NCBI GenBank assembly: GCA_964016875.1
Contig: OZ024718.1
Location: forward strand, 191,001 to 255,000
From: Fallopia convolvulus
Taxonomy: Eukaryota; Streptophyta; Magnoliopsida; Caryophyllales; Polygonaceae
Direction: 5' to 3'
DNA: 64,000 nt
Numbering within the stretch: position 1 is the stretch's first letter; the number at the start of each line of letters is the position of its first letter. A model generated the notes under the pieces. The model did no database searches. It was not told where the DNA came from and saw only the letters and a list, made by a program, of their open reading frames with translations. Both the position numbers and the translations under genes were made by a program. This document shows positions 1 to 12,061 of the stretch, one piece after another.

Positions 1-919
1 CGTTGTTGACCAGAACTGAGAACGAGACGGTTTCTACGCATTCTCGGATCCATCCCACGAATTTATCGTGAAATCCAAATTTGTTAAGTATGAACGCTAG
101 GAATTCCCAGCTAATTCGGTCATATGCCTTTTCCATATCCATTTTAACAGCGATCCACCCCTCTTTCCCTTTTTTGTTGCGGAAAGAGTGGAAAATCTCA
201 TGGGCAATAAGAGTATTATCGTGGATACTACGGTTTTGAATGAAGGCACCCTGCATTGGGTGTATAATTTTTTCCATAACTTTTTTGAGACGATTAGTGA
301 GTATCTTTGAGATAACTTTATAGATGGTATTACATAGACTAATGGGTCTATAATGATTCGTTGAATTAGGGTTTTCACATTTGGGTATTAGTGTAATGAA
401 AGTATGGTTGATTTGTTTTAAGAGTTTTCCGGATCGGAAGAAGCTTTTCACTGCCTTTGTAATGTCTGGCCCGACAATGTGCCAATACTTTTTGTAAAAG
501 CACGCCGGCATGCCATCAGGCCCTGGGGATTTATCTTCCCCAATGTCGAAAACCGCTTTCTTGACTTCTATGTTTGAGACGGGTTTGGTTAGTTCAGCAT
601 TGTCAACCTCTGTTATTTCACGTTGTATCGTTTGGGTCATATCATGGAGTTTTCCATGGTTAATTTCAGTAGCTCGGAACCGGTTTTGGAAGTCGCGTTT
701 GATTTCCATCCTAATATTCTCTAGGCCTGAGATAAGTATACCATCTGATGTTCGTATTTCTTTGATGTTAGTTCGATTTCTCCTTCCAGTTGCAATTCTA
801 TGGAAGTATTTGGTATTTTTGTCATTGAGTTTGATATGGCAGTTTTTGGCTCTCTGTTTCCAGTATGAGTGTTGGAATTGAATGAGGCATGAGCGTTTTT
901 TGATCAATCTCTCTTGTCT
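1..919 (-). pseudogene. LINE ORF2 reverse transcriptase region (partial)
   Basis: The minus strand translates into a plant L1 RT. The segment following the endonuclease (motif NDKNTKYFHRIA) leads through GEDKSPGPDGMPACFYKKYW (about 560-500) to LIPKCENPNSTNHYRPISLC (about 390-330), GAFIQNRSIHDNTLIAHE (about 250-190) and KMDMEKAYDRISWEFL (about 160-110). These are RT fingers and palm motifs; the catalytic YADD box would lie left of the window. A stop at about 917-919 separates this region from the endonuclease frame, so it is not translated as one polyprotein. It would reverse-transcribe LINE RNA at a nicked target if intact. Confidence 0.8.
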
Positions 920-1906
920 CTAGATAAGTTGAGTGTTCCTGTTTTCAATAATATCCTTTTGTACATTGATCAATTCTTCGTCAAGTTTTTTAATTTGTTC
1001 GAAAATGTTTCCAAAGGTTTGTTTATTCCAAGTTTTTGCCTTTCTTTTGAGGAGTTGTATTTTTTTTGTAATGTTAAACATATGAGATCCGCCAGCGTTT
1101 AAGCGCCATGCTTGTTTGATGATATCCTGGAAATCTGGTCTTTCGGTCCACATCATCTCAAATTTAAAGGGTTGAGGTTTGAACTGGTTGTTCGTTGGGA
1201 GATTGCATGTGATTGGGCAGTGGTCCGATGAGAAAAAGGCGTGGTTTTTTGTCACTATGGAAGGGTACCATTGTAGTATTTGATCACTAACAAGGGTACG
1301 ATCCAGTTTCTCCAAAGTTGTATTATCTAGGTTTTTTGATTTTCTCCAAGTGAATTTATTTCCCGTAGTGGGGATGTCACAAAGGTCGCAATCGTTTTTG
1401 AATTTGATGAGACGTTCAAATCGGGATGAGCTAGGACTAGCCCCTCCCAATTTCTCGTCCGGGTGTTGGATTTCATTAAGATCACCCATGATGATACATG
1501 GGAGGTTTCGTGTTTTTATAAAGTCACTAAGTTTGTTCCAAAATTGTTCCTTTTCTTGTGCCCGTGGGGGCGCATAGGCAAAAACAATGATCAATTCGTT
1601 TGAGTTTTCTAGGTTGCAATAGTGGATGCCGATAAATCGGTCATCTAAGTGGATAGTTTTTAAAGTTTCGCTTGACAGTTGGTGACCCTTCCAAAGGATA
1701 CACAAACCGCCAGAAAGTCCGATAGCCGGAATAAATTCCAGTGTATCAAATCCGGCTTTTTGCCATCCAGCACAATCCGGTGGTTCTTTGGCTTTTGTTT
1801 CGACCAAGGCGATAAGATTTATGTTCTCAAGCCGGCACAACGAGTTAACCTCGGTCCAGAATGATTTTCGTTTGATACCTCTACAATTCCACATACAAAG
1901 CTTCAT
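920..1906 (-). pseudogene. LINE ORF2 endonuclease (EEP) domain
   Basis: A 328-codon open frame starting MKLCMWNCRG, the usual N-terminus of plant LINE ORF2. It has the exonuclease-endonuclease-phosphatase signature: WNCRG at the start, VETK around residue 36 (metal-binding Glu), GDLNEI near residue 142 and SSDHCP near residue 228 (catalytic Asp-His). In active elements this domain nicks the target DNA. The frame ends in a stop just before the RT linker, so the polyprotein is truncated here. The start overlaps the end of the ORF1 zone, as is common for this clade. Confidence 0.8.
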
Positions 1907-1989
1907 AAAAAACCCGTTTGTTTGTGGCTTTTGGCCGTTGGAAGGTCTAATTTCTTCCTCATGTTTAATTTGGTCATTTGATTAATACA

Positions 1990-3560
1990 TTTGTACTTGT
2001 TCCAGGTTGAAAATTTGACAGCGTACATATCACCACTTACCCCCCGCTCGGGGCCTTTACATATAATTCTTCGATTTTCATTTGTGACGTTTTCACCGGC
2101 CTTTACCATACGTCCCATATGAAGGGGAGTATGGGTGGCAATTTTAGTGGTTTTTGAACCATCGAATGGGGTTGTTATCCCAAATTTTTGGTGATATTGT
2201 AGTTCAACATACACAGGGGATCCCCCTACAAAATCCATGGTTAATATTGGGACAATTAAAGCAACAGTTTCCACCACAACCTGTAAGAGCAAGTGCAGCA
2301 AAACACCAACGGCTATGAGCATAAGGTTGAATAAGTCAGAATAGACTGCACAGGGAGAAAGGGGTTCACTATGTTTATACACAATAGTTGGTATGAATTT
2401 GAGGGTGTTGACTCCCCACTCATGAATCTGTTTGGGTTTGGTCTCCCTTATATTTGTGATTTTGGTATGAATATGGTAATGATTGTAATTAGTAATAATT
2501 TTCATACTAACACGGTTTTTAGGCCAAAAATTGGGTGACAACAAGGTGAACAAATTGATACACTTGATGAGCAGGTTAAGGAGCCTATGCCAGCACTCCA
2601 AAAAACGCTTGCAAACAAAATTGCAAGACACAACAACCGAATAGGTGAGCAACAAAGCAGCATTAAACAAATGGCTCGAGTGTGGTTTGGAAGGCAAATT
2701 AGCCTCCACACACCAGGATTTGCAAAGGGGTTGTTTATACCCCATAAAAAGCTTAAGGTTTATACTGAAATCAAATTGAAACTTAGCATAAGCAGGGGAG
2801 GGTTGCTGCACAAACCAAGTTTCACAAGCGGGGGAGCAGCCAACGAGCAAGAACACGCCAACGCCGCAACACCACCGCCAGAGGAGAACGCGAGTCCCCC
2901 AAAGCAGTGTCACCCGCCAACAAAGCCAGCGCACCAAAGGCGATCTTAGGAAGCCGCCACGCCGGAAAGTCAGAGGAATAAGAACTGTAAGCCGGATGGG
3001 CACGGAGGTAACTAGATTGAGGATTCGAGATACCGATTCGGTGGATCTAGGGATCCGGCGAAAGTGCCAGAAAGGAACAGAACAGCCCAGTGCAGTCACA
3101 GGAGATCGCACCAGCCCGCACCCCCAAGCGAAAGCACCCGGCACGACGACACCGCCGCCGTCATGGACTACATGCCAGAAAAGCGAAAAGCCCCCTACTG
3201 CTCCACAGAATTGATTGGGAAGAAGTAATTGCTTCGCCCTTTGATATTTGTTGAACAAGAGTTTTTGCCTGGTAAACCTTGGCTTGAGATTTATTGGGGC
3301 GTTGATGCGGCCGCCGAATCGTCCCTTCGGATTACCAATCCGCTGCGTAGAGTAACGGGAACACATAGGTTTTCTTATGCTTTGCATCCATGAAGCCCCG
3401 GGGCGTGATTGCAACTTGGTCTTTACTGGTTGTTTGAGATTTGTAGGCGGATCTGGTTGTATCCATTGGGGCGGCAGTTTGGTCGCTGCTAGGGTTTTGG
3501 CCAAGAGGGTCGTCAGGAGGAAGGCGCGTAAGAGCACGTTCTCTTTAGGCTTCATAATGC
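1990..3560 (-). pseudogene. LINE ORF1-like remnant
   Basis: One minus-strand frame stays open for about 550 codons over 1903-3567, but its translation is mostly compositionally odd and the recognisable parts sit in other frames. Around 2290-2220 another frame reads CCFNCPNINHGFC, resembling a CX2CX4H zinc-knuckle start of LINE ORF1. Around 3290-3200 a third frame reads VYQAKTLVQQISKGEAITS, and around 3470-3360 MDTTRSAYK...FMDAKHKK. I read this as an ORF1 (RNA-binding Gag-like protein) broken by frameshifts, not as a 554-aa gene. Confidence 0.5.
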
Positions 3561-3600
3561 TCCACATTGGAGTTTTTGTATACTTATACTATACAGTCAC

Positions 3601-4038
3601 ACCACAAGACCAACGAAAATAAAATTAACCTACTGCGTACATGCAGCATTAGGCCTAAAACTAAGAGAGACAAGTTTGATTTTAAAACACAGGGCACACC
3701 CGTTTCTGCATTGGCTTTCAGAAACGCCGGCCACTTCTCCATTCATGACTTACACCGGAGACCATACAAAATCTAACATCAGTCCACTCCAAACTACTAC
3801 AGTATTTCAAACCCAAAAAAGAGAAAAAAAAAAAAAGAGACTCATAATAATTCATTATACTTGACACAACCTAAAGAGAAAGGGCATACAAACTTTAAAT
3901 AAAAAAAGAAGAAGAAGATCATTACACTTGGACAAATAAGGATTAATTAGACTTCCTGAGGGCATCATCATGGATTAAGATCAAAGGGTAAGAAGAAAGG
4001 AAAAAAAAAAAAGGGTCATATCATTTTTTAGGGTTCTA
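3601..4038. other. Spacer between LINE and neprosin gene
   Basis: AT-rich sequence with A-rich runs around 3825-3835, 3900-3915 and 4000-4012. The right part is presumably the 3' UTR of the neprosin gene read on the minus strand. No other coding or RNA feature seen. Confidence 0.5.
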
Positions 4039-7000
4039 CTAAGGGCAGTTGGGGTTTCGACCGGGGCCTCCATAGTAGAAGTAATGTCCCCAATCACCAT
4101 TGCTCCCCGTTTGAACGTCGTAGCAGTTGGACTGCTCAGTGAAAGTTCCAATGTCCTTGGGTGCTTTAAGGTTGTTGGATTCATCCACCACTTGCATGTT
4201 CCTGAAGTAGCTCGATTTCCCGAACCCTTCTTCAGGGAAACGCCCACTTCCCATTTGTGTTGATGTGTGCTGCCCATCTGGCTCTGAGTTCACCACCTCT
4301 CCTCCCCATTCAATCATCGATGCGCTTTCTCCTAGGTATGAGAACAAGAACGCTGGCCAGTAACCCAGGACGTAGTCGTTCCCAAACTGCATCCACCAGT
4401 TGCCTTCCTTTGGATCCTGCAAGTGGTCAAAATTATTGTTAATCCATTGTGTTGATGAGTAATCAAGTCATCAATCAAAAATCACTTTTTCTTTTTAAAA
4501 AGCTTCTTTTTTTCCCTTTCAAATCCACCATGAAGAAGGGAATTACTGTAATACTAAAGTAATTAATAAGAAAATGACTTTTTTTTTTTTTTCCTTTCAG
4601 GGCCAGCATGAAGAGGGGGTCCTCAAGTTCACACCTCTCTCCTGCATGTGAACCTCTTTTGTCCTTATCATTATACCTAACAAAAATCATTTGTCCTGAT
4701 TTCACAACGCAAAAGGTCAATATTAATAGAGCTTGCTTGTCTTCACTGACAAAGGGTAAGAACGGGACGACCCATTGCAACATCGGTGCTTTCCGATCAA
4801 ACTAAGCTACAAAAAAATCCAGCTCATAAAGGATGCCCCAGTAATTAAAAAAGGGATTCTTGACATCTGATCCATACAGCTTTGTCTGATTTTTAATTAA
4901 TTTGTTTTTGAAATCTTCTTAAGTTGATCAGTAATGGGTGCACTTGGAAATCTATCCCCTTCTCTGCTGCTTCTTATTTAAAAATGCAGAAGAATATGTT
5001 AAGTCTTTTTGAAACTTGAAAAGGGGCAATTTCCATGGACTGGACTATGCCAAAATGCATCTTCTGACAGGATGGAGAACATATTCCTCTTATACTATAA
5101 TATAAAACAGTTTTCAAACCATATCAGCAAAAGAAAAGAAAAAAGAACATAGATAGTAAAAGATTTTGCAGTAAACAATGCCAGATGTCTTCTGAGAATC
5201 TGAGGAAAGTCTGGCATTTACCTTCCATATAAGTATACTGATATCGTATTGAGAGTTTCGAAAGGCAGAGACCGGAGAGATGCTTGCTCCCATTGCTATT
5301 TCACTATTCACTTGTATGAATCCTGAGCATAGCAAGTTGTAACACCCTGTGGCTTGATAAGCATCGCTCTGTTGTAAACAAAACAGGAATCCGAAATACA
5401 GTTTATAATTCAAGACCGTAGGAACAGAGACAAACACACATAATATATAGGTGATGGGAAGGAGTGCTTACAGTCCAATATGTGAATAGCCTTGTGTTGT
5501 TATCACCGTATAGATCCGGGCTAACCTGCGATCACACAGTTTTAAGAAAACTACACTAATCAACACTGATATATATGATTATAGCTATTAAGGGTCCATT
5601 TGGATCGGCAAGGATTATGGGATATCATGCATTACAATGCACTATAAATTTAAACCTTGGCGATCCAAATGAACCCTAAGTCTGTCATACTGCCAAGAGT
5701 AAAGCACCTGCCACCCAGCTTCAATGCTGTTAAGATCTTCACCAAAGGAACCTCCCAATACCCAGATCTGAGACAAGCTGAACTCATTCGACTGCTGAAT
5801 CTTGGGTTCCCAAACATTTATGGTCGCCTTAGCTCCATAGTATTTATCTCCTTCCACATAAGCTATCGCATGCTGAACATCACAAAGAGATTTTGTTAGC
5901 CAATCAAGTTTTAGAAGAACCTAGCTTTCTACCATAAAAGATCATCCATAGAGTTAAATCTGTGTTAAGCTCCACTATTGAGCCTAATTCCTGATATTGT
6001 ACAATGTCTAGAAATCAGCATTCATGTAGTGCCCTCAGGACGTGGATGCTAGAAATTCCAGCATTCATGTAGGACGTGGATACTAGAAATCAGCAATCAA
6101 GATCTTATACGGCCTTATCTTGTCAGATTTCTAAAGCCATGTCGAATTCACCTCCTAGTACTCTAGTAGTTTGTGTTATTTATAGCAATTAGCCCTTAAT
6201 TTTATTTGAACCAAAATCTTTATTCTTCAATCATAGACATGGTGAATGTGTTTGAATAAGGGATCACCTGATGTCCGCTTTGATTGATGAGGTCGGGATC
6301 AGCAGACCTCGGTTTGGGGTAACTTCTGCGCTTCTTCCTTCCATATCTTTTAACAGAGCTAGCTCGCAACACATCGTCCTTCTTGGTCCTCCTGATTGGT
6401 ATAGTGCCCTCAGGACACTTACCAATGGAGTGCCATGGCTGCTTAATGGGAGCACTTCCATCTTTGGATTTGGTGGAGATTTTGCTGTCATCAAATAACC
6501 CCTCTGGGTGGTAACTAGGTCTCATCTGAACAAAGCACGAAGCCAACGTCAAATTATCATCAATCAATTTATCAAAGTTTAACAAAATGAAGATATAAAA
6601 AAATACCTGAATTGTGTGGTTCTTGAGGAAAGGATGATCAAATGCTGGTTGGTGAGAGATGTGAACACAGTCTATTACATCACCATCTGGACTCTGCCAC
6701 CCCAAACAACAGAACAAAATTCACAAGATCAACACCAAATTTCCTCAATGCTAAAAAGTAAAAACTAGTCCAGATCTAAATACAATGAATATAACTTTGA
6801 ACAAGCTTCTTTTTAAAAAAATAATAAGTACCCAATCAGTTCGATAGTATTCTACAAGCTGCTGTAGTTAACAGAAGAAACCCATTATTTAAATTCACAA
6901 TAATACATGCAGGGAGTTCACAATTACAAGAACCATGACCCAGAAGCCCAGAAGGTAAGAGCGTTACATATTCTCTTCCCAGTTTATCCAAATCAGTAAA

Positions 7001-7352
7001 AAGCAGCAGATGGAGGAAAAAGCAAGGAAATTTTTTTAGCAGGAAAGAGAAGGGCTTAAGAAAAGAGGGGAAATTAGGCATCTGATTCCCACAAAAAAGA
7101 GTAGTACTACAGTGCCCTAAAAATTGAAAACCCATTTGATTTGGGCAGTAGAAATGAAATTACATGAACAAAAGATGAGAAAGAGACCGTGATACTCTTA
7201 ATGGCCGGTTTGTTCAAGCGGTCGAGATGCTTCTGGACCTCAAGCTTCTGGCGAGAGTAAGAAGGTAACCTAGCGGCGCAAGTTAGAGGAGTAAAGAAAA
7301 CCCAGAAGAAGAGAAGCAAGGCTCTTCTTCGCCCGCTAATCTGCGCTTCCAT
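4039..7352 (-). CDS. Neprosin-domain protein (DUF4409 + DUF239), 417 aa
   Basis: Seven exons join in frame on the minus strand: 7188-7352, 6607-6693, 6268-6525, 5708-5872, 5472-5525, 5222-5368 and 4039-4416, each bounded by GT..AG, giving 417 residues. Residues 1-27 form a signal peptide (LLLFFWVFFTPLTCAA). The next part (LEVQKHLDRLNKPAIKSI, then SPDGDVIDCVHISHQPAFDH) is the neprosin activation peptide, and from HAIAYVEGDKYYGAKATINV onwards the neprosin domain follows, ending in the family's typical Cys-rich YFYYGGPGRNPNCP. Neprosin of pitcher plants is a secreted glutamic peptidase that cuts after proline; most plant paralogues have no known substrate. Here a secreted or apoplastic protein is inferred. 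A small MITE sits in the intron between exons 4 and 5. Confidence 0.93.
5592..5676. mobile_element. Tourist-like (PIF/Harbinger) MITE, 85 bp
   Basis: The ends are inverted repeats: left GGGTCCATTTGGATCGGCAA, right (reverse complement) GGGTTCATTTGGATCGCCAA. They are flanked by TAA at 5589-5591 and TAA at 5677-5679, the 3-bp target duplication of PIF/Harbinger elements. It fills about half of the 182-bp intron between exons 4 and 5 of the neprosin gene, 31 bp from the splice donor. Confidence 0.8.
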
Positions 7353-8306
7353 GGTGGTGGTGGTTTAAACGTTGAAATGCCGGGAAGAGAGAGAGATAGA
7401 GAAGATCTCAAAAGACTCTCTCCGCCATTATCACCGCCTTCTCAGAAAAATGATTGAAGAAAACAGCGCAAGTGAGAAAGGAGAGGGAGAAAAAGCAGGC
7501 CTTCAATTTCAATCAGCTCCTCCCAGAAGTGAGAAGACTATATTGTCTATGAAATGTATTGTATTGTGCGCACCAACACAGACCCCAACCCCACCTTTTT
7601 GTTGTCGTATATATCGCCACCACCACCACCACACCTACGAAAGAAAGAAATACTACTCCTTGGTTGAAAATTAAAAACTGAATTTACTTTGAATTTCTTT
7701 CTACAGAGACCAGAGTGACAGTGTGGGATGTTGTTTTTATTCGAGTAATGGACGACGCCTCCCCACCTCCCCAAAATTTCCTTATTATAATGCAAACTGC
7801 CAACTCCTCCTCTTCAAAACACCGTCTGCTTCTATTCCTCCCTTTTCAATAAATTCACGCTTTGTTTTCCCCACGAGTTGCATTCCATTTAAATTGGACA
7901 ATTCACATCATCACATGGATGCGTAAAAAGCAGTTGAAATTGTTACACTAGTGTCTTCCTATTTATTTCGGTTTTTCTAACATATGTCCTAAAATATATA
8001 GATTAATTATTCTATTGTTAGAAACAAAAATCTTAACAAAAAAGTAATAAATCCTATTTAAAAATAAATTAAACCAAAATTAATATAATTTAACAAAATA
8101 GTTCCATTATACGGCTCTAAATATATGCCCTTAGAGCATAGGTTAGAAAAATCGTATGTATAATATTGTCGTAAATGTAAGCTGTGAGATTTACTAGTCA
8201 GATTTCAAAAAAAAAGTTTATTAGTCAAAGATAGTGTTATCAAATAATATATTCATAACTATATTTTAGGAGAGCTAATAATATATATTTGGATGGTTTT
8301 GGAAAC
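7353..8306. other. Intergenic: neprosin upstream region
   Basis: Upstream sequence of the neprosin gene. It contains GA/CT-rich runs near 7380-7500 that may be its 5' UTR and core promoter, a CAC repeat near 7617-7632, then AT-rich sequence without coding signal up to the Gypsy LTR. Confidence 0.45.
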
Positions 8307-8533
8307 TGTTACATGTATAAGTCTGGAATACGTTTGTATTAACCAAGTGGTTAGATCATAATACATATGGTTAGGAGCGAGTGGAATACATGTATAAATA
8401 GGGAGATTAAGCTCTGTAACAGAATCATTGAATAATATAGTCTGTTATCTTTCCCTCTCAAATTCTCTCTCTCTCAAACCTTCTTCTCTCTTCTATCTCT
8501 CTCTTCTCTCAATTCTGGCCATCGGCCATAACA
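8307..8533 (+). repeat. 5' LTR of a Ty3/Gypsy-type retrotransposon
   Basis: The segment starts TGTTAC and ends ATAACA (short inverted TG..CA termini) and lies two bases before a tRNA-iMet-type primer binding site. It holds a TATA box (TATAAATAG at about 8393) and a CT-rich leader (8450-8515), as expected for an LTR promoter and R/U5. The partner 3' LTR was not found in the window, so the element is truncated. Confidence 0.7.
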
Positions 8534-8535
8534 TT

Positions 8536-8547
8536 TGGTATCAGAGC
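8536..8547 (+). other. Retrotransposon primer binding site (tRNA-iMet)
   Basis: TGGTATCAGAGC is exactly complementary to the 3' end of plant initiator tRNA-Met with CCA, the standard minus-strand primer site. It follows the LTR end after two bases. Confidence 0.85.
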
Positions 8548-8564
8548 CTTATGATCTGGAATCT

Positions 8565-9260
8565 ATGGCGGACGGAACGAGATTTTGCACGGTTGAAGAG
8601 AACATTCGCTGGAATGAAATTCAACTTCAACAGTTGCAGAAATTGGTACTGGACAATCAAGCGGGGAATCAGAAATTCATGGAGGCAACATGGGAATTCA
8701 TCACAGCAACCAAGAAGCGGCGGGAAGAGGATCAGGCTAGGTTCTCCTCGACCGATGAGAAGCTGGATAGAATCGACCAGACTCTGAACCGATTATTAGA
8801 GTTTGTGATGTCGTCATATCAAGCGGAGAAGTCGCCATCACCAAATCCCTCAGCGCAGGAGGCAATTCAGGGTCAAATCTGCTGGAATGGTGGAAGACTG
8901 AGTGTTCTTAGTGCAGGCAAAACGTCGGATAGACTTCCACGAATTCAAATTGGGGTTAATTCCTCAAATCTAGTGCAAGATTCAGGAGATAGGAGTTCTT
9001 GGTCGTTTGGTTCTGGAGGGAATCGATTTCCAAAAGTGGATTTCCCCTTCTTCGATGGTTCCAAACCACGAAGCTGGATTCGGAAGTGAGAACGCTACTT
9101 TGCGATTTTTGGTATTCAAAGAACTCAGAAAATCGAGTTGGCTTCCATTTATGTGAATGGGAGAGCTGATACGTGGTTACAAGGATTCCTTCTACAGAAG
9201 TCGAGAGTTTCTTGGATGGAATTGAGTGAGGCTATTTGTGCACGGTTTGGGGAAAAGTGT
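8565..9260 (+). pseudogene. Truncated Gypsy gag
   Basis: An open frame from ATG 8565 (MADGTRFCTVEENIRWNEIQ) has a coiled-coil-like start followed by the gag motif PKVDFPFFDGSKPRSWIRK. At 9087-9089 a TGA replaces what should be Cys in the family motif RKCERYF; the same frame then continues (ERYFAIFGIQRTQKIELASI, YVNGRADTWLQGF, SWMELSEAICARFGEK) to about 9260, where homology stops at a junction with repeat-rich DNA. Protease, RT and integrase are missing. It would encode the capsid of a Ty3/Gypsy element if intact. Confidence 0.8.
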
Positions 9261-9264
9261 ATTA

Positions 9265-9600
9265 CGATATACAAAAAAGTGTATTACTAAACCCAAATAT
9301 TTTGGGCGATTGAGTTCTATCAGAATCGAGTTAATTGGACTCCTACGATGATGCATTTTTTTGGTTTAGTAATGCACTTTTTGTAATTCGCAATGCACTT
9401 TTCCACCATAACAATGCACTTTTATAATGAATTGAACATGGAGCGCGTGCTCTGCTGACTTCATTTTTTTTTGCACTTTTTCGACTCACTAATGCAGTTT
9501 TTGTATTTAGCAATGCACTTTTTCACGATAGCGGTGCACTTTTGTAATTTCCGAGAAATTACAAAAATGTCACCGCGTCCCTAAAAGGATAGAACATCAG
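9265..9600. repeat. AATGCACTTTT-motif repeat segment
   Basis: The block contains at least seven near-copies of (A)ATGCACTTTT(T), in two clusters (about 9360-9425 and 9470-9545). It abruptly replaces the Gypsy gag. The same motif cluster occurs at 55135-55260. It is probably the subterminal repeat of a non-autonomous DNA transposon, but I cannot define its ends. Confidence 0.45.
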
Positions 9601-9699
9601 TCATTGGATCCCCTTGGATCAAGGTGATCTAAGGGCTATAAACGCTCCTTATTTTATAGGATAAGAAATTGTTTTATTTGAACCTTACTACCTGTTAAG

Positions 9700-10114
9700 T
9701 TAATTATGGCATGGGCACGCACATGGGAAGACATATCATAACAATATATTAAATTAAAGCGGAGGTTAAAAAAATTAAATAACACATGTCGCTTTTAGAT
9801 TGGACCACACCACTTTTTTTAAAACCAATCTGATTGGTTGAAATTTAATTGGGTATTTTTATTGGTTAAAAATAATCGTAGATCCCACAAATAATAAAAG
9901 TATTATTTAGATCCATGTGAAATATTCTATAAGATTTGGATTTGACAATTTTTGGCAAAATAACTATTAATTTTTTAAAAAATATCTTTTATTTTTGATA
10001 TGATAAATAGGAAGATTGTAAAGGTATTTTTATGCTATATATTATACAAATATTAGGATATTTATTTTACCTTTAGATAGAATGCATATGCTAGGTTTAG
10101 ATAATTAACTTTAA
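9700..10114 (+). mobile_element. Helitron-like 5' fragment (copy C)
   Basis: The segment at about 9736-9860 resembles the segment at 10976-11100 in order and sequence: an A/T run, GAGGTTAAAA, then AATCTGATTGGTTGAAATT. This is the usual 5' region of a plant Helitron-like family. No coding sequence. The end is undefined. Confidence 0.35.
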
Positions 10115-10910
10115 CTAGTTGTACCCGTCGTACCATGTACGACTACGATTCGGTATTTTATAGACATTATAAATAGGATATTAATAAATAAAAATATAAG
10201 ATAAAATTTAATATAATTAATTTATTGCTCGTAGAATGTATAATTTTTTAATCAATATAAATGATTAAATTTAATGTTGAGAATGAAGATATGTTATTAA
10301 GATAAAATAATTACATTTCTCTTTTTCCTTGATGATATTTCATAGATATTTAATTAAAAAAGAAGATAAAATATAAATAAAAAATTTATATATTCAAATA
10401 TGAAAGAGATAAGAATTTAAAAAATAATAGTTAACTTAATAAATAAGATATAATAAAGTATGAAAGATAAAGATAATTTAATTATATAAAATATTTAAAA
10501 TTAAATTAATTTAATTTAAGATAGGACCAAACTCATTTTGTAGTTCGATAAAGTAAAGTTTAGATAAGATTAAATATTATATTATTCATATTTTATTACT
10601 TTCCGTGTACGTAAATTTAGAGATTATCAGATATTTCAATATATCTATTAAATATTTTATTATCTATTCATACAATATGATATCTATCCATTATCTATTT
10701 TGTGAAGTGGTTAAGAATTTAAGATAAATCGTAATTTCTAGAATTATATATTGTTAGAATATAATGTGAAGGGGGCTTTCTAGAATTATTATTTAGTTTT
10801 TTAAGTTGAAAAAGAGTTTTTTACTATTTTATTCAGGTTATGCCACGTGGCGCAAATTTTTACACAGACTTGGTTTCTGCTTTATAATGTATTAGGGCAA
10901 ATATAAAGAT
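10115..10910 (-). mobile_element. Non-autonomous Helitron-like element (copy A)
   Basis: On the minus strand the element ends with CTAG (10118-10115) followed by T, preceded by a perfect 7-bp hairpin (GTCGTAC, loop ATG, GTACGAC at 10143-10127), the classic Helitron 3' terminus. Its right part (10905-10835) is an inverted copy of 11210-11227 joined to 14882-14945. No coding capacity. The 5' end is not resolved. Confidence 0.5.
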
Positions 10911-11404
10911 AGTGTAAGGTACGTACAATTATTTTTTTGTCTTTTTTCTATAATAGGTGTAAAAATTAATCATCATCATTACTATATACTAAAATAGAGG
11001 TTAAAATAATATTTAAAACGGTCCCGCATTAAATAAAATTCTCTATCTCTTTTAAATTAATCTGATTGGTTGAAATTAATTGAACTATTTTTAATTAGTT
11101 ATATTCACATGTTAAACCAAAAAATAAATATATTTAGTTTTATTTAATTTTTTAGATAAGATATGTATTGTTTTTTAAAAAATTCTTCCACATATTAATT
11201 TTCAGTAATCTACCTAATACATTATAAGAGTGGGGTTCGTGTGAGAATAAGTGTTATTGTGTAAAATGAGAACAAGTTAAGTCCATTGGATTGAATAAAT
11301 AGACGGTCGAGATTAAATTATATGAGTTAGTGAGAAAAAGAAAAAGAAAGGACAGATTCATTTAACGTGGCAACACGGGTAAATAATCTAATTTTTTTTA
11401 TTTA

Positions 11405-12061
11405 TTGACAAAATTACCCTTCAAACAATTCTACCCCCAATTCGCTCGCTCGTCACCCTCATTTCTTCATCTCACAAGCAAGTTTAGAGCTTCTTCCTCT
11501 AACGACCATGGATTTGTCTTTGGCTCTTTCAAACAATTGTTTCTCCTCCCCTCTCTCACGCCTTCATTTGAAAACTCCTCTTTCAGTTCAATATCCTTCT
11601 CCGCTCAAGCTCTGATGCCCCGCTACGAGGTCACTGGTTCTCCGAAACCTAAACTCGTGAAATCTGGATTTTAGGGTTTGTAAAGTTCCGATCTTTCTCA
11701 TGCTTTTTGAAATCGGACAACAACATCCCTCCTTCTCCTGATCTACAAGGCCACAACGCCACTCTTGAGCTTTAACCATGGCTTCGGCTCTCAAATCAAC
11801 AGATTCGGCGATAATATGTTGAATCTCCCCACCTTGAAGGTCTTCTCCAAGCACGCACACCATGAGTTGCATGGCCAACAGTGGTGGAACAAGATCCGAG
11901 ATCCCTTTAGCGAGGTCGTCCTGATGTAGAACCGCATTTTCCTCGTCTCTTGCTTGCTTGCCCTCTTCATCGATCCACTCTTCTTCTATCTCCCAATGAT
12001 GGACGTAGTGCCTACTTTCAATCTCAGCACCAGTGCATGGCCAACACTTTTTCTTTTTCAT
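11405..12061. other. GC-richer, gene-like segment inside the MULE
   Basis: This stretch is clearly less AT-rich than its surroundings and is open in both directions: 89 codons on plus from 11405 and 157 codons on minus from 12061 to 11588. The minus reading contains HHWEIEEEWIDEEGKQARDE and LLAMQLMVCVLGEDLQGGEI; the plus reading looks like a Ser/Phe-rich transit-peptide-like start. I recognise neither product. A captured host gene fragment (Pack-MULE cargo) is the simplest reading. Confidence 0.35.

Larger units (their letters stand above)
1..3600 (-). mobile_element. Degenerate L1-type LINE retrotransposon, 5' two thirds
   Basis: Read on the minus strand this is a non-LTR retrotransposon whose 3' end lies left of the window. 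From 5' to 3' it shows a broken ORF1-like zone (about 3560-1990), an apurinic endonuclease domain (1906-920) and a reverse transcriptase (about 900-1). The RT reads without interruption near the left edge and carries the palm motif KMDMEKAYDRISW and the upstream HYRPISLCN and GAFIQNRSIHDN motifs typical of plant L1. Stops and frame changes in ORF1 and a stop between the endonuclease and the RT show that it is dead. The right boundary is approximate; I could not find its target-site duplication. Confidence 0.85.

Noticed and set aside
1903..3567. A continuous 554-codon frame on the minus strand
   Set aside because: Recognisable LINE ORF1 pieces lie in other frames and the composition is unlike a protein; it is read-through of degenerate ORF1 DNA.
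7617..7632. CAC repeat as a CRISPR-like or regulatory array
   Set aside because: A short simple repeat in an intergenic region of a eukaryote; no spacers. No CRISPR array was seen anywhere.
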